Of a DNA stretch of 64,000 bases, positions 33,228-42,199 are shown piece by piece (within the stretch, counting starts at the first letter, position 1; the number at the start of each line of letters is the position of its first letter). The notes beneath the pieces are model-generated. The model saw nothing but the letters and a program-made list of their open reading frames with translations. It was not told the DNA's origin and made no database searches. The stretch lies in assembly GCF_019263805.1 (NCBI RefSeq), contig NZ_CP079195.1:1119501-1183500 (forward strand), in the 5' to 3' direction. Position numbers and translations under genes: made by a program. This stretch comes from Polaribacter sp. NJDZ03 (lineage in GTDB: Bacteria > Bacteroidota > Bacteroidia > Flavobacteriales > Flavobacteriaceae).

Positions 33228-34838
33228 ATGGAAACTAACAGAAACATGGAAACTTACGGTCTGAAGAACGTAACTGTAAATTGGAACTTATCTCCTGCTG
33301 AACTTCAAAAAATTACTATTGAAAAAGGAATGGGTAAAGAAACTAAAAATGGAACTTTAGCTGTTAATACTGGTAAATTTACTGGTAGATCTCCTCAAGA
33401 TAGATTTATTGTAAAAGATGCTTATACAACAGATAAAGTTTGGTGGGGAAAAACCAACAAACCAGTTTCTCAAGAAAACTTCGATAAATTAAAAGCAAAC
33501 GTAGTAGATTACTTATCTAACAGAGAATTATACGTAAGAGATGGTTCTGTTTGTGCAGACCCAACTTATAAAACAGATATTAGAACAGTAACAGAATTTC
33601 CTTGGTCTAGTTCATTTGTATTTAATATGTTCTTAAGACCTTCTGAAGAAGAATTAGCTAATTTTAGTGAAGAGTGGTTAGTTTTATGTGCTCCTGGTTA
33701 TGTTTGTGATGATCCTAAAGCATACGGAATTCGTCAAGGAAACTTTTCTATCATTAACTTTACAGATAAAATTGCTTTAATTGGTGGTTCTGCTTATACA
33801 GGAGAAATTAAAAAAGGTATTTTCTCTGCCTTAAACTTAGTGTTACCAATAGAAAAAAATGTATTACCAATGCACTGTTCTGCAAACGTTGGGGAAGATG
33901 GAGATACTGCAATTTTCTTTGGATTATCTGGTACAGGAAAAACAACTTTATCTGCAGATCCTAACAGAAAATTAATTGGTGATGATGAGCATGGTTGGAC
34001 AGCTGAAAACAACATTTTTAACTTTGAAGGTGGTTGTTATGCTAAAGTAATTGATTTATCTGAAGAAAAAGAACCAGATATTTTTAGAGCGATTAAGCCA
34101 GGTGCTTTATTAGAAAATGTAGTATTTGATAAACAAGGAGATGTAGATTATATGGATAGCACAATTACACAAAATACACGTGTAAGTTACCCAATTTATC
34201 ACATAGATAATATTGCAAAACCTTCTTATGCAGGTAACCCTAAAAATATTTTCTTTTTAACTGCAGATGCTTTTGGTGTATTGCCTCCAGTTTCTAAATT
34301 AACTCCTGGTCAGGCTGCATACCACTTTATCTCTGGTTATACTGCAAAAGTAGCAGGAACAGAAGCAGGAATTACAGAGCCTGTACCATCATTCTCTGCT
34401 TGTTTTGGTGAACCTTTTATGCCATTACACCCAACAAAATATGCTGAAATGTTAAGTAAAAAAATGACAGAAGCAGGTGTAAATGTTTGGTTAATTAACA
34501 CAGGTTGGTCTGGAGGTCCTTACGGAACTGGTTCTCGTATTAAATTAAAATACACTAGAGCAATGATTACTGAAATCTTAAACGGAAGTTTAGATAATAT
34601 CGAATTTGAACAACACCCTATTTTCGGATTATTTATGCCAAAATACTGTCCTAATGTTCCTACCGAAATGTTAAACCCAATGAATACTTGGATAAACAAA
34701 GGTGCTTACATTAGTAAAGCAATTCATTTAGCACATTTCTTCCACTTAAACTTTGAGAAATTTGCAAACGAAGCATCAGAACACATCATTGAAGGTGGTC
34801 CATTAATTGATGAACACCACAAATTAGATCACATGTAA
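33228..34838 (+). CDS. pckA: Phosphoenolpyruvate carboxykinase (ATP)
   Basis: 536 residues, cytoplasmic, converts oxaloacetate and ATP to PEP, the entry step of gluconeogenesis. Diagnostic segments: NTGKFTGRSPQDRF; kinase-1a P-loop FFGLSGTGKTTLSADP; GDDEHGW (metal binding); and NTGWSGGPYG. The catalytic core is complete. A second in-frame ATG is 18 bases downstream (METYGL), and either start could be used. A bidirectional terminator follows. Confidence 0.98.
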   Translation: METNRNMETYGLKNVTVNWNLSPAELQKITIEKGMGKETKNGTLAVNTGKFTGRSPQDRFIVKDAYTTDKVWWGKTNKPVSQENFDKLKANVVDYLSNRELYVRDGSVCADPTYKTDIRTVTEFPWSSSFVFNMFLRPSEEELANFSEEWLVLCAPGYVCDDPKAYGIRQGNFSIINFTDKIALIGGSAYTGEIKKGIFSALNLVLPIEKNVLPMHCSANVGEDGDTAIFFGLSGTGKTTLSADPNRKLIGDDEHGWTAENNIFNFEGGCYAKVIDLSEEKEPDIFRAIKPGALLENVVFDKQGDVDYMDSTITQNTRVSYPIYHIDNIAKPSYAGNPKNIFFLTADAFGVLPPVSKLTPGQAAYHFISGYTAKVAGTEAGITEPVPSFSACFGEPFMPLHPTKYAEMLSKKMTEAGVNVWLINTGWSGGPYGTGSRIKLKYTRAMITEILNGSLDNIEFEQHPIFGLFMPKYCPNVPTEMLNPMNTWINKGAYISKAIHLAHFFHLNFEKFANEASEHIIEGGPLIDEHHKLDHM

Positions 34839-34860
34839 AATTCTAACAAATTTTCATTTT

Positions 34861-34894
34861 AAAAAGCAAAGAGTTTTTAACTCTTTGCTTTTTT
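34861..34894. terminator. Bidirectional terminator between pckA and the trans-sulfuration gene
   Basis: AAAAAGCAAAGAGTT and AACTCTTTGCTTTTT form a 15-bp stem with a three-base loop and runs on both sides. The right arm encodes the last residues of the converging gene. Confidence 0.85.
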
Positions 34895-36043
34895 TATGGC
34901 TTGTAAAATATCCTCAATTAAATCTTCTACTTCTTCTATCCCCACAGAAAAACGAATTAAACCGTCCTTAATTCCTCTTGCCAAACGCTCTTCTTCACTC
35001 AATAAAGCGTGTGTTGTTTGTACCGGACTTACGGTTGTACTTTCTAAACCAGCTAAACTCATAGAAGGTTTTATTAACTGTAAATGATTCTGAAACTTCA
35101 TAGCATCAATTCCTTCAGATAATTCAAAAGACATCATTGCACCAAAACCTTTCATTTGTTTCTTTGCTAACGCATACTGCGGATGACTTTTTAATCCTGG
35201 GTAATAAACAGTATCAATATCTAAATTACTTTCTAAAAATTCTGCCATTTTCTGCGCATTTTTAGTCTGTTCTTTTACACGTAAATTCAATGTTTTTAAA
35301 CTTCTTTCTAACAACCAAACCGTTTGATCGCTTAAATTCCCGCCAAAATTGATGGCTGTTTTCCAAATTTTCTCAATGTGTTCTTTTGAAGCTGCAATTG
35401 CTCCCGCAGAAATATCAGAATGCCCTCCCATGTATTTAGTAGCAGAATGCAACATAATATCAATTCCAAAATCTATCGGATTCTGATTAATAGGTGATGC
35501 AAACGTATTATCTATCATGGTTAAAATTCCGTTTTCTTTTGCCAAATCTGCAATTGCTTTCATATCAGTAATCCCTAATAACGGGTTAGATGGTGTTTCT
35601 ATGTATAAAACCTTGGTATTATCTTTAATTAAAGGTTTAAAATCTGCTACTTTATCAGACTCTGTAAACGAATATTCTATTCCGAATTTATCAAATTCTG
35701 ATACAATAAAATTATACGTTCCTCCATAAATTACTTGCTGTATAACCACATGATCTCCTTTTTGTAAAAAAGCAAATAATGCCGCAGAAATTGCCGCCAT
35801 ACCAGAACCAAAAATCAAAGCATCTTCCGTTTTTTCTAAAGCTGCAATTTTCTTGTGCAACATTTCCTGATTTGGAGTATTAAAATAACGTGGATATCGT
35901 TTTACATCAACGCCATCAAAAGCATAAGATGTAGCAGTATAAATAGGCGAAACCGCTCCTTTAAACTGTTCGTCTTTTACTTCTCCAACATGCACACATG
36001 TAGTGTTAATTCCAAATTTCTTAGATTCTTTCATTTCTATCAT
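34877..36043 (-). CDS. Trans-sulfuration family PLP enzyme (cystathionine gamma-synthase / gamma-lyase type)
   Basis: 388 residues of the Cys/Met metabolism PLP family. Cofactor lysine in HSATKYMGGHSD; YFNTPNQEMLHKKIAALE; GSGMAAISAAL; and the C-terminal LAGLESTTVSPVQTTHALL. The sequence cannot separate cystathionine synthase, cystathionine lyase and methionine gamma-lyase activities with certainty. Two in-frame ATGs begin the gene (MIEMKESKK), the second 9 bases in. It is monocistronic. Confidence 0.9.
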   Translation of the reverse strand: MIEMKESKKFGINTTCVHVGEVKDEQFKGAVSPIYTATSYAFDGVDVKRYPRYFNTPNQEMLHKKIAALEKTEDALIFGSGMAAISAALFAFLQKGDHVVIQQVIYGGTYNFIVSEFDKFGIEYSFTESDKVADFKPLIKDNTKVLYIETPSNPLLGITDMKAIADLAKENGILTMIDNTFASPINQNPIDFGIDIMLHSATKYMGGHSDISAGAIAASKEHIEKIWKTAINFGGNLSDQTVWLLERSLKTLNLRVKEQTKNAQKMAEFLESNLDIDTVYYPGLKSHPQYALAKKQMKGFGAMMSFELSEGIDAMKFQNHLQLIKPSMSLAGLESTTVSPVQTTHALLSEEERLARGIKDGLIRFSVGIEEVEDLIEDILQAIKKAKS

Positions 36044-36072
36044 TATTTTATGATTGCTAATTTAATAATTAC

Positions 36073-36105
36073 TTGTGTAATCCTCTAAAAAAAACAATAT
36101 CTTCG
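36073..36105 (+). promoter_or_regulatory. Promoter of the DUF2520 gene
   Basis: TTG (36073-36075), 22 bases, then TATCTTCG, one base from TAnnTTTG. Initiation would lie close to the ATG at 36110, so the mRNA may be nearly leaderless. Confidence 0.5.
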
Positions 36106-36109
36106 TTCT

Positions 36110-36808
36110 ATGATATCTGTATTACTTGTTGGAACTGGAAATGTAGCTACACATTTACATACTGCTTTTTTAAAAGCTGATACTATTGCTATTACGCAAA
36201 TTAGTTCTAGAAATTTAGAGAATATCCCAGCAGCAGATCTTACAATTATTGCTGTTTCAGATGATGCAATTGCAGAAGTTTCTTCTAAAATAAAAAATAA
36301 ACTTGTAGTACACACCTCAGGTGGATGTGCTATTAGCGAGTTAAAAAACAAAAATAACAAAGGTGTTTTTTACATGTTACAAACTTTTTCTAAAGGAAAG
36401 AATGTTCATTTTAATGACGTACCTTTTTGCTTAGAAGCTACCAATAAAAAAGACCAACAATTACTTAATGATGTTGCAAAAGCAATAGGACAAAAAATTT
36501 ACCTAATAAACTCTGAACAACGAAAAGCATTGCATGTTGCAGCTGTATTTGTAAATAACTTTACCAACCACCTTTATAAAATTGGGAATGATATTTGTAT
36601 AGAGCATAAAGTACCTTTTGAGGTTTTGCTTCCTTTAATTAAAGAAACAGCATCTAAAATAGCATCTTTATCTCCAACAAAAGCACAAACAGGACCTGCA
36701 GTTAGAAAAGATAAAAAAACAATAAAAAATCATCTAGATTTGTTAGATGTAAATCAACAAGAAATCTATCAACTTTTAACAAAATCAATTCAGAGTTCAA
36801 TTGATTAA
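36110..36808 (+). CDS. Rossmann-like / DUF2520 domain protein
   Basis: 232 residues: an N-terminal NAD(P)-binding domain (MISVLLVGTGNVATHL) and a C-terminal helical DUF2520 domain (about 115-225) with HVAAVFVNNFTNHLY and SLSPTKAQTGPAVRKD. It resembles F420-dependent NADP reductase or 3-hydroxyisobutyrate dehydrogenase folds. Substrate unknown. The KdsC-like phosphatase gene follows at 61 bases and is probably cotranscribed. Confidence 0.9.
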   Translation: MISVLLVGTGNVATHLHTAFLKADTIAITQISSRNLENIPAADLTIIAVSDDAIAEVSSKIKNKLVVHTSGGCAISELKNKNNKGVFYMLQTFSKGKNVHFNDVPFCLEATNKKDQQLLNDVAKAIGQKIYLINSEQRKALHVAAVFVNNFTNHLYKIGNDICIEHKVPFEVLLPLIKETASKIASLSPTKAQTGPAVRKDKKTIKNHLDLLDVNQQEIYQLLTKSIQSSID

Positions 36809-36869
36809 GTTTATTTTAAACAAATAATGTCACTTCTAACGCAGTTGAGAAGTTTTATAAAACATATAT

Positions 36870-37397
36870 ATGGAAATTAGTTACAAACAATTATTACCCA
36901 AAATAAATACTTTAATTTTTGACGTAGATGGCGTACTCACCAACGGAATGGTTACCATTATGCCAGATGGAGAATTAGTAAGACACATGAATATTAAAGA
37001 TGGTTATGCTTTAAAAACGGCTGTTGATAAAGGCTTAAATGTTTGTATTATTTCTGGAGGAAAAAACGAAGGTGTTAGAACCCGTTTAGCCAACTTAGGT
37101 ATAAAAGATATTTATTTAGGCGCTCACGATAAAATTAAGCAATACAACGAATTGGTAGAAAAATACAATTTAAAACCAGAAAATGTATTGTATATGGGAG
37201 ATGACATACCAGATTACCCTGTTATGAAATTAGTAGGTATGCCTTGTTGCCCAAATGATGCAGCGCCAGAAATACAAGGAGTTTCTAAATATATTTCTTA
37301 TAAAAAAGGTGGCGAAGGCTGCGTGAGAGACGTTATTGAACAAATTTTACGTGTTCAAGGAAAATGGGAAAATAATTTTAGTGCAAAATATGACTAA
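36870..37397 (+). CDS. KdsC-like HAD phosphatase
   Basis: 175 residues of the HAD-IIIA group resembling 3-deoxy-D-manno-octulosonate 8-phosphate phosphatase. Motif I LIFDVDGVLTNG (nucleophile and acid Asp), motif II IISGG, motif IV MGDDIPDYPVM. There is no cap domain, as in the tetrameric KdsC type. It might act in Kdo/LPS or sialic acid-like sugar synthesis; no other Kdo gene is nearby. Confidence 0.9.
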   Translation: MEISYKQLLPKINTLIFDVDGVLTNGMVTIMPDGELVRHMNIKDGYALKTAVDKGLNVCIISGGKNEGVRTRLANLGIKDIYLGAHDKIKQYNELVEKYNLKPENVLYMGDDIPDYPVMKLVGMPCCPNDAAPEIQGVSKYISYKKGGEGCVRDVIEQILRVQGKWENNFSAKYD

Positions 37398-37449
37398 ATA
37401 TCTATTCGTTTAATTTAAAACGATAACTTACAAATCAATTAAATAAATT

Positions 37450-37474
37450 AGACCTCGCTTATCGAGGTCTTTAT
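37450..37474 (+). terminator. Terminator after the KdsC-like gene
   Basis: AGACCTCG/CGAGGTCTTT hairpin with a CTTAT loop, just before the DUF2147 gene. Confidence 0.75.
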
Positions 37475-37486
37475 AAAACAAAAAAC

Positions 37487-37912
37487 ATGAAAAAATCTCT
37501 TTTAACATTCGTACTTATAATTACTTCTTTTACTATGAGTTCACAAACAATTTTTGGAAAATGGAATTCTAAAAATGATGAAACAGGTAAAGTTGACTCT
37601 GTTGTAGAAATCTATGAAAAAGATGGAAAAGCTTTTGCAAAAATAATAGACATAAAAAACCCTGACAGAAAAACAGCTGTTTGTAGTTTATGTGAAGGAG
37701 TTAATAAAGACAAACCAATTTTAGGTTTAAATATTTTATCTGGTCTACAAAAAGATGGTGATGAATGGTCTGGAGGTACAATCTTAGATCCAAGAAATGG
37801 TAAGGTTTACAAAAGTTATGTTGAATTAGTAAAACCAAATAAATTAAAAGTCCGTGGTTATATTGGTCTTTCATTATTTGGAAAAACGACATACTGGGAA
37901 AGAGCTTTATAA
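37487..37912 (+). CDS. DUF2147 exported protein
   Basis: 141 residues with a signal peptide (about 1-19, ending SSQ) and the DUF2147 pattern: IFGKWNSKNDETGKVDSVVEIYEKDGK, split by an extra loop, then NGKVYKSYVEL and RGYIGLSLFGKTTYWER. It is a small lipocalin-like beta fold in the periplasm or outer envelope. The function is unestablished. Confidence 0.9.
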   Translation: MKKSLLTFVLIITSFTMSSQTIFGKWNSKNDETGKVDSVVEIYEKDGKAFAKIIDIKNPDRKTAVCSLCEGVNKDKPILGLNILSGLQKDGDEWSGGTILDPRNGKVYKSYVELVKPNKLKVRGYIGLSLFGKTTYWERAL

Positions 37913-37953
37913 ATTATATAATTCAGTTTTTTTTTTAAATTATTAAAATCATT

Positions 37954-39192
37954 ATGGATAATACCCATTTTACAATTGAAAGCAAAAATCTTTCTGCTAA
38001 AAGTTCTTTGGTAGAAAATATCTTAAAAGGGATACATAGTTTCCCTAATTTAAAAAACAAAAAAGGGCTTTTATTTTCAAATTCTATTTTAGATAGATTT
38101 ATAGATGAAGAAGATAAACACAGCAAACAAACCTTAACAAGTAAAGAAAAGAGAAGCATTAGAACCTTATCTAGTGGAGAGCAAAAAAAGGCTTTACTAA
38201 ACTATTTATTGCAACAGAAACCAGACTTTTTAATTTTAGACAGTCCGTTTGAAAGTTTAGACATTGCTTCTGTCTCTAATTTAAAAGAAGATCTTATTGC
38301 ATTATCTTCAGAAATTACTTTAATTCAGCTTTTTAGTAGAAAAGAAGAAATTTTACCAATAATAACACATGTTTTAGAAATTGAAAACGATGAGATTATT
38401 GAGAATATTCCTATAGAAAAATACACTTTTAAAGAAACTAACTTTAGTTTTACCGGAGAAGTTCCTAAACCAATTACATTTTACAAAAACATACCAAACC
38501 AACTTATATCCTTACAAAATGTAAATGTAGAATATGATGAAAGATGTATTTTAAAGAACATTAATTGGACCATCAATAAAAATGAATTTTGGCACTTAAT
38601 AGGTCCTAATGGCTCTGGAAAAACCACTATTTTATCCATGATTTATGGAAATAATGTAAAAGCTTTTAGACAAGAAGTTTATTTGTTTGGTAAGAAAAAA
38701 GGATCTGGAGAAAGTGTTTGGGAAATTAAAGAGAAAATAGGTTATTTTAGCCCTGCTATATTAGAATTATTTAAACGCAAAATTACAGTTGCGCAAATGG
38801 TGCTTTCAGGTTTTTATGATAGCGTTGGTCTATACCAAACCCCAACTACACTTCAAATTAAAACAGCAGATGATTGGCTTGAGTTGTTAAATTTAAAAGG
38901 CAAAAGAAATAGCTCTTTTCAAGACCTAACAGCAGCTACTCAAAGATTGGTTTTAATAGCTAGAGCTATGATTAAGCATCCACCATTATTAATTTTAGAT
39001 GAACCATTAATAAATCTAGATAACCAAGGAACTGCAATTGTGGTTGCTTTAATTAATAAAATTGTAAAAGAAAGTGATACCACTATACTTTTTGTTTCTC
39101 ATAGAGAAGTAGAAAACCTACAACCTAATTTTATTTATGAGCTTTTTCCGAGTATAAATGGCTCTGTAGGTAAGGTTAAAGAAAATAGTTAG
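37954..39192 (+). CDS. Tandem ABC ATPase (ModF-like) with complementary degenerate domains
   Basis: 412 residues, no membrane part. Domain 1 has no Walker A loop but keeps the signature LSSGEQ (72-77) and a Walker B-like FLILDS (92-97). Domain 2 has an intact Walker A GPNGSGKTT (217-225) and Walker B LLILDEP (345-351), but its signature is LTAATQ (325-330). In a head-to-tail pair one ATP site would combine domain 2 Walker A with domain 1 signature and be functional, while the other would be dead. ModF/PhrA-like soluble ATPases share this size. Role unknown. It overlaps the converging pcm gene by 4 bases. Confidence 0.87.
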   Translation: MDNTHFTIESKNLSAKSSLVENILKGIHSFPNLKNKKGLLFSNSILDRFIDEEDKHSKQTLTSKEKRSIRTLSSGEQKKALLNYLLQQKPDFLILDSPFESLDIASVSNLKEDLIALSSEITLIQLFSRKEEILPIITHVLEIENDEIIENIPIEKYTFKETNFSFTGEVPKPITFYKNIPNQLISLQNVNVEYDERCILKNINWTINKNEFWHLIGPNGSGKTTILSMIYGNNVKAFRQEVYLFGKKKGSGESVWEIKEKIGYFSPAILELFKRKITVAQMVLSGFYDSVGLYQTPTTLQIKTADDWLELLNLKGKRNSSFQDLTAATQRLVLIARAMIKHPPLLILDEPLINLDNQGTAIVVALINKIVKESDTTILFVSHREVENLQPNFIYELFPSINGSVGKVKENS

Positions 39193-39830
39193 TTCTTTTC
39201 TTCCAACATCGGTACAAAAGCAAAATCTCCTAATTCGTGTTTTTCAAACGCTGTAGCAGATTTTCTAATAAATAAAGTCATTATTTGTGTTTTGTCACCA
39301 ACCGGAATTAATAACTTACCTCCTACTTTTAATTGAGACAATAAAGGTTTAGGAACAAAAGGAGCACCAGCAGTCACGATAATTTTATCAAATGGTGCTT
39401 CTTCTTTTAAACCTATATATCCATCACCAAAAATAAATCGTTTGGGGTTATACCCCAATTTAGGTAAAAAAAGAGACGTTTTCTTAAACAACTCTCGTTG
39501 TCTTTCTATAGAGTACACTTCTGCCTTTAACTCTAACAAAACAGCGGTTTGATACCCAGAACCAGTACCAATTTCTAATACTTTTTCACCAGGCTCTATT
39601 TCTAATGTTTGTGATTGAAAAGCTACCGTGTAAGGCATAGAAATAGTTTGCTCTGCTGCAATAGGAAAAGCTTTATCTTGATAAGCATGAGACTCAAAAC
39701 TACTATCAATAAATAGATGACGAGGAATGTTACGCACTGCCTTCAATACATTTTTATCAATAATCCCTTTTGCATTTAGCACTCTAGCAAGTTGGTTTCT
39801 AAGGCCTTGGTGTTTAGAAGTATCTTTCAA
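39189..39830 (-). CDS. pcm: Protein-L-isoaspartate O-methyltransferase
   Basis: 213 residues. A SAM-dependent repair enzyme for isoaspartyl residues. RHLFIDSSFESHAYQDKAFPI, with AEQTISMPYTVA (substrate loop) and the SAM motif VLEIGTGSGYQTAVL. All are standard for PCMT. The start ATG is well supported by family length. Monocistronic and convergent with the ABC ATPase gene. Confidence 0.96.
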   Translation of the reverse strand: MKDTSKHQGLRNQLARVLNAKGIIDKNVLKAVRNIPRHLFIDSSFESHAYQDKAFPIAAEQTISMPYTVAFQSQTLEIEPGEKVLEIGTGSGYQTAVLLELKAEVYSIERQRELFKKTSLFLPKLGYNPKRFIFGDGYIGLKEEAPFDKIIVTAGAPFVPKPLLSQLKVGGKLLIPVGDKTQIMTLFIRKSATAFEKHELGDFAFVPMLEEKN

Positions 39831-40041
39831 ATTTTATAAATTTCTGGAGTCTAAAAATAGTAATTAATCCATATACATAAGCATAAAATTGTATCTTTGT
39901 TTTTGGCTGATTTTTAAATCAGAAAAAATAAATTAATGTCTTTATAATGAACCTATTTACTACAAAGTAAGTAGTCATAAAATAACAATTACACTAAAAC
40001 GGTTATTTTTACTTTGTTCTGAGAGACTAAAAATATTATAT

Positions 40042-41001
40042 ATGCTTAAAGTAGGAGTGTTAGGTGCTGGTCACTTAGGAAAAATTCATTTACGATTATT
40101 ACAACAATCAGACAAATACAACTTAGTTGGTTTTTACGATCCTTCCAAAGAAAATGCAAAAAATGTTGCAGAAGAATTTGGCTATACCGCTTTTGATTCT
40201 GTAGAAGCTTTAATAGATGCTGTTGAAGTTGTAGATATTGTAACACCTACTTTATCTCATTTTGATTGCGCTAAATCTGCTATTGAAAAAGGACGTCATA
40301 TATTTATTGAAAAACCAATTACTAAAACTGTTGTTGAGGCAGAAGCTTTAAAAACTTTGGCAAGTCAGTTTCATGTTCTAGGACAAGTTGGTCATGTAGA
40401 ACGCTTTAACCCTGCATTTACAGCTGTAAAGGATCAAATTGAAAACCCTATGTTTATTGAATGTCATCGTTTGGCAGAATTTAACCCAAGAGGTACAGAT
40501 GTGCCAGTAGTGTTAGATTTAATGATTCATGATATTGATATTATTCTTTCTGTTGTAAAATCTCAAGTTAAAAATGTACACGCAAGTGGTGTGGCTGTTA
40601 TTTCTGAAACTCCGGATATTGCAAACGCAAGAATTGAGTTCGAAAACGGTTGTGTGGCTAATTTAACTGCAAGTAGAATTTCTATGAAAAACATGCGTAA
40701 ATCTCGCTTTTTTCAAAAGGATGCCTATATTTCTGTTAATTTTTTAAGTAAAGAATCTGAAGTTGTTAGAATGAAAGATGTGCCTGCAAACCCAGATGAA
40801 TTTGCAATGATTTTACAAAATGCAGAAGGTGTTAAAAAACAGATTTATTTTGAAAACCCTGAAGTAGAAAATAACAACGCTATTTTAGATGAATTAGAAT
40901 CTTTTGCTAGTTCAATTAAAAGCAACACATCTCCTGTAGTAAGTTTAAGACAAGGAACAGAAGCATTAAAAGTTGCACAAATGATTATTGATTGTTTTTA
41001 A
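40042..41001 (+). CDS. Gfo/Idh/MocA family oxidoreductase
   Basis: 319 residues. N-terminal Rossmann domain GVLGAGHLGKIHLRLL, then IFIEKPITKT (the EKP motif) and GQVGHVERFNPAF. The C-terminal alpha/beta domain follows. It uses NAD(P) to oxidise or reduce a sugar-like or related substrate; this cannot be specified. The gene stands alone, followed by a structured repeat region and the hydroxyacyl-CoA dehydrogenase gene. Confidence 0.93.
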   Translation: MLKVGVLGAGHLGKIHLRLLQQSDKYNLVGFYDPSKENAKNVAEEFGYTAFDSVEALIDAVEVVDIVTPTLSHFDCAKSAIEKGRHIFIEKPITKTVVEAEALKTLASQFHVLGQVGHVERFNPAFTAVKDQIENPMFIECHRLAEFNPRGTDVPVVLDLMIHDIDIILSVVKSQVKNVHASGVAVISETPDIANARIEFENGCVANLTASRISMKNMRKSRFFQKDAYISVNFLSKESEVVRMKDVPANPDEFAMILQNAEGVKKQIYFENPEVENNNAILDELESFASSIKSNTSPVVSLRQGTEALKVAQMIIDCF

Positions 41002-41064
41002 TAACAAGTAATAAACAAGTGTTATATTTGACTAAAGTGCGTATTAAAATTAAAATATTTATAT

Positions 41065-41133
41065 AGGAAATATACCTCGCTCCCTTTAGGACTAGGCTGT
41101 TGATTTAAAAACAACTACGAACGGATATTTCCT
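41065..41133. repeat. Long-loop hairpin downstream of the Gfo/Idh gene
   Basis: AGGAAATAT (41065-41073) pairs with ATATTTCCT (41125-41133). Inside is GTTG...CAAC. It could be a terminator or part of the larger structured region that continues to 41263. Confidence 0.45.
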
Positions 41134-41180
41134 TTTAAAAAAGTGAATAGTTTTTGAATAAATACTAAGGTTTACAAATA

Positions 41181-41263
41181 ATTGCGTTAGGGATTGAGCG
41201 GTTTGTTTGAGCTCTTTTGAGGTACGAAAAAAGCGAGTAGCGAAAGCCCGATAAAACGCCCAA
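41181..41263. repeat. Structured dispersed element beginning TTGCGTTAGGGATTG
   Basis: The block runs from ATTGCGTTAGGGATTGAGCG to GCGAAAGCCCGATAAAACGCCC, with GCGTT (41184-41188) pairing AACGC (41255-41259). I recognise this layout (GCGTTAGGGATTG..., a variable hairpin, ...AGCCCG...ACGCCC) from many Bacteroidota intergenic regions. Whether it is a repeat or a transcribed structured RNA is unclear. It ends 15 bases before the next start codon. Confidence 0.55.
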
Positions 41264-41278
41264 ATAAATAGAATATAT

Positions 41279-42166
41279 ATGAAAAACATAGCTATTATTG
41301 GAGCCGGAACCATGGGAAATGGAATTGCTCACACCTTTGCACAGTATAATTATAAAGTAAGTTTAATAGACATTTCTGAAGTTTCTTTAAAAAAAGGAAT
41401 GGACACCATTACTAGAAATTTAGACAGAATGGTAGCCAAAGAAAAAATTTCTGAAGCAGATAAAACTCAGACTTTAAAAAACATTAGCACTTTTACCTCT
41501 ATTAAAGACGGGGTTAAAGATGCTCATTTAGTTGTGGAAGCAGCTACTGAAAATGCTGTTTTAAAAGCAAAAATTTTTAAAGAATTAGATGAAGTTTGTA
41601 ATGAAAATACCCTTTTAGCTACCAATACTTCTTCTATTTCTATAACGCAAATTGCAGCAGCAACCAACAGACCAGATAAGGTTATTGGAATGCATTTTAT
41701 GAACCCTGTGCCAATTATGAAGTTGGTAGAAATTATTAGAGGTTACAATACTTCTAATGAGGTAATGGAAACCATTGTTGCACTTTCTAAAAAGGTTGGT
41801 AAAATTCCGGTGGAAGTAAATGATTATCCTGGTTTTGTGGCTAACAGAATTTTAATGCCTATGATTAACGAATCTATAGAAACTTTATACAATAATGTTG
41901 CTGGTGTAGAAGAAATTGATACGGTAATGAAACTTGGAATGGCACACCCTATGGGGCCTTTGCAATTGGCAGATTTTATTGGTTTAGATGTTTGTTTGTC
42001 TATTATGAATGTTTTGTATGATGGCTTTAAAAGCCCTAAATATGCTCCTTGCCCGTTATTAGTAAACATGGTAATGGCAGGTAAATTAGGTGTAAAATCT
42101 GGTGAAGGTTTTTATGATTATTCAGAAAGTAGAAAGGCTGAAAAAGTAGCTAAAATGTTTTCTTAA
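41279..42166 (+). CDS. 3-hydroxybutyryl-CoA dehydrogenase
   Basis: 295 residues. NAD-binding N-terminal domain IAIIGAGTMGNGIAHTF; catalytic His in GMHFMNPVPIMKLVE; C-terminal domain with AHPMGPLQLADFIGLD and SGEGFYDY. This is the single-function 3-hydroxyacyl-CoA dehydrogenase type used in butyrate, phenylacetate or fatty acid metabolism (hbd/paaH class). The immediate upstream region is a structured element. Confidence 0.94.
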   Translation: MKNIAIIGAGTMGNGIAHTFAQYNYKVSLIDISEVSLKKGMDTITRNLDRMVAKEKISEADKTQTLKNISTFTSIKDGVKDAHLVVEAATENAVLKAKIFKELDEVCNENTLLATNTSSISITQIAAATNRPDKVIGMHFMNPVPIMKLVEIIRGYNTSNEVMETIVALSKKVGKIPVEVNDYPGFVANRILMPMINESIETLYNNVAGVEEIDTVMKLGMAHPMGPLQLADFIGLDVCLSIMNVLYDGFKSPKYAPCPLLVNMVMAGKLGVKSGEGFYDYSESRKAEKVAKMFS

Positions 42167-42199
42167 TCTCTAGACACAAGAGCAACAATATCTAATTAG

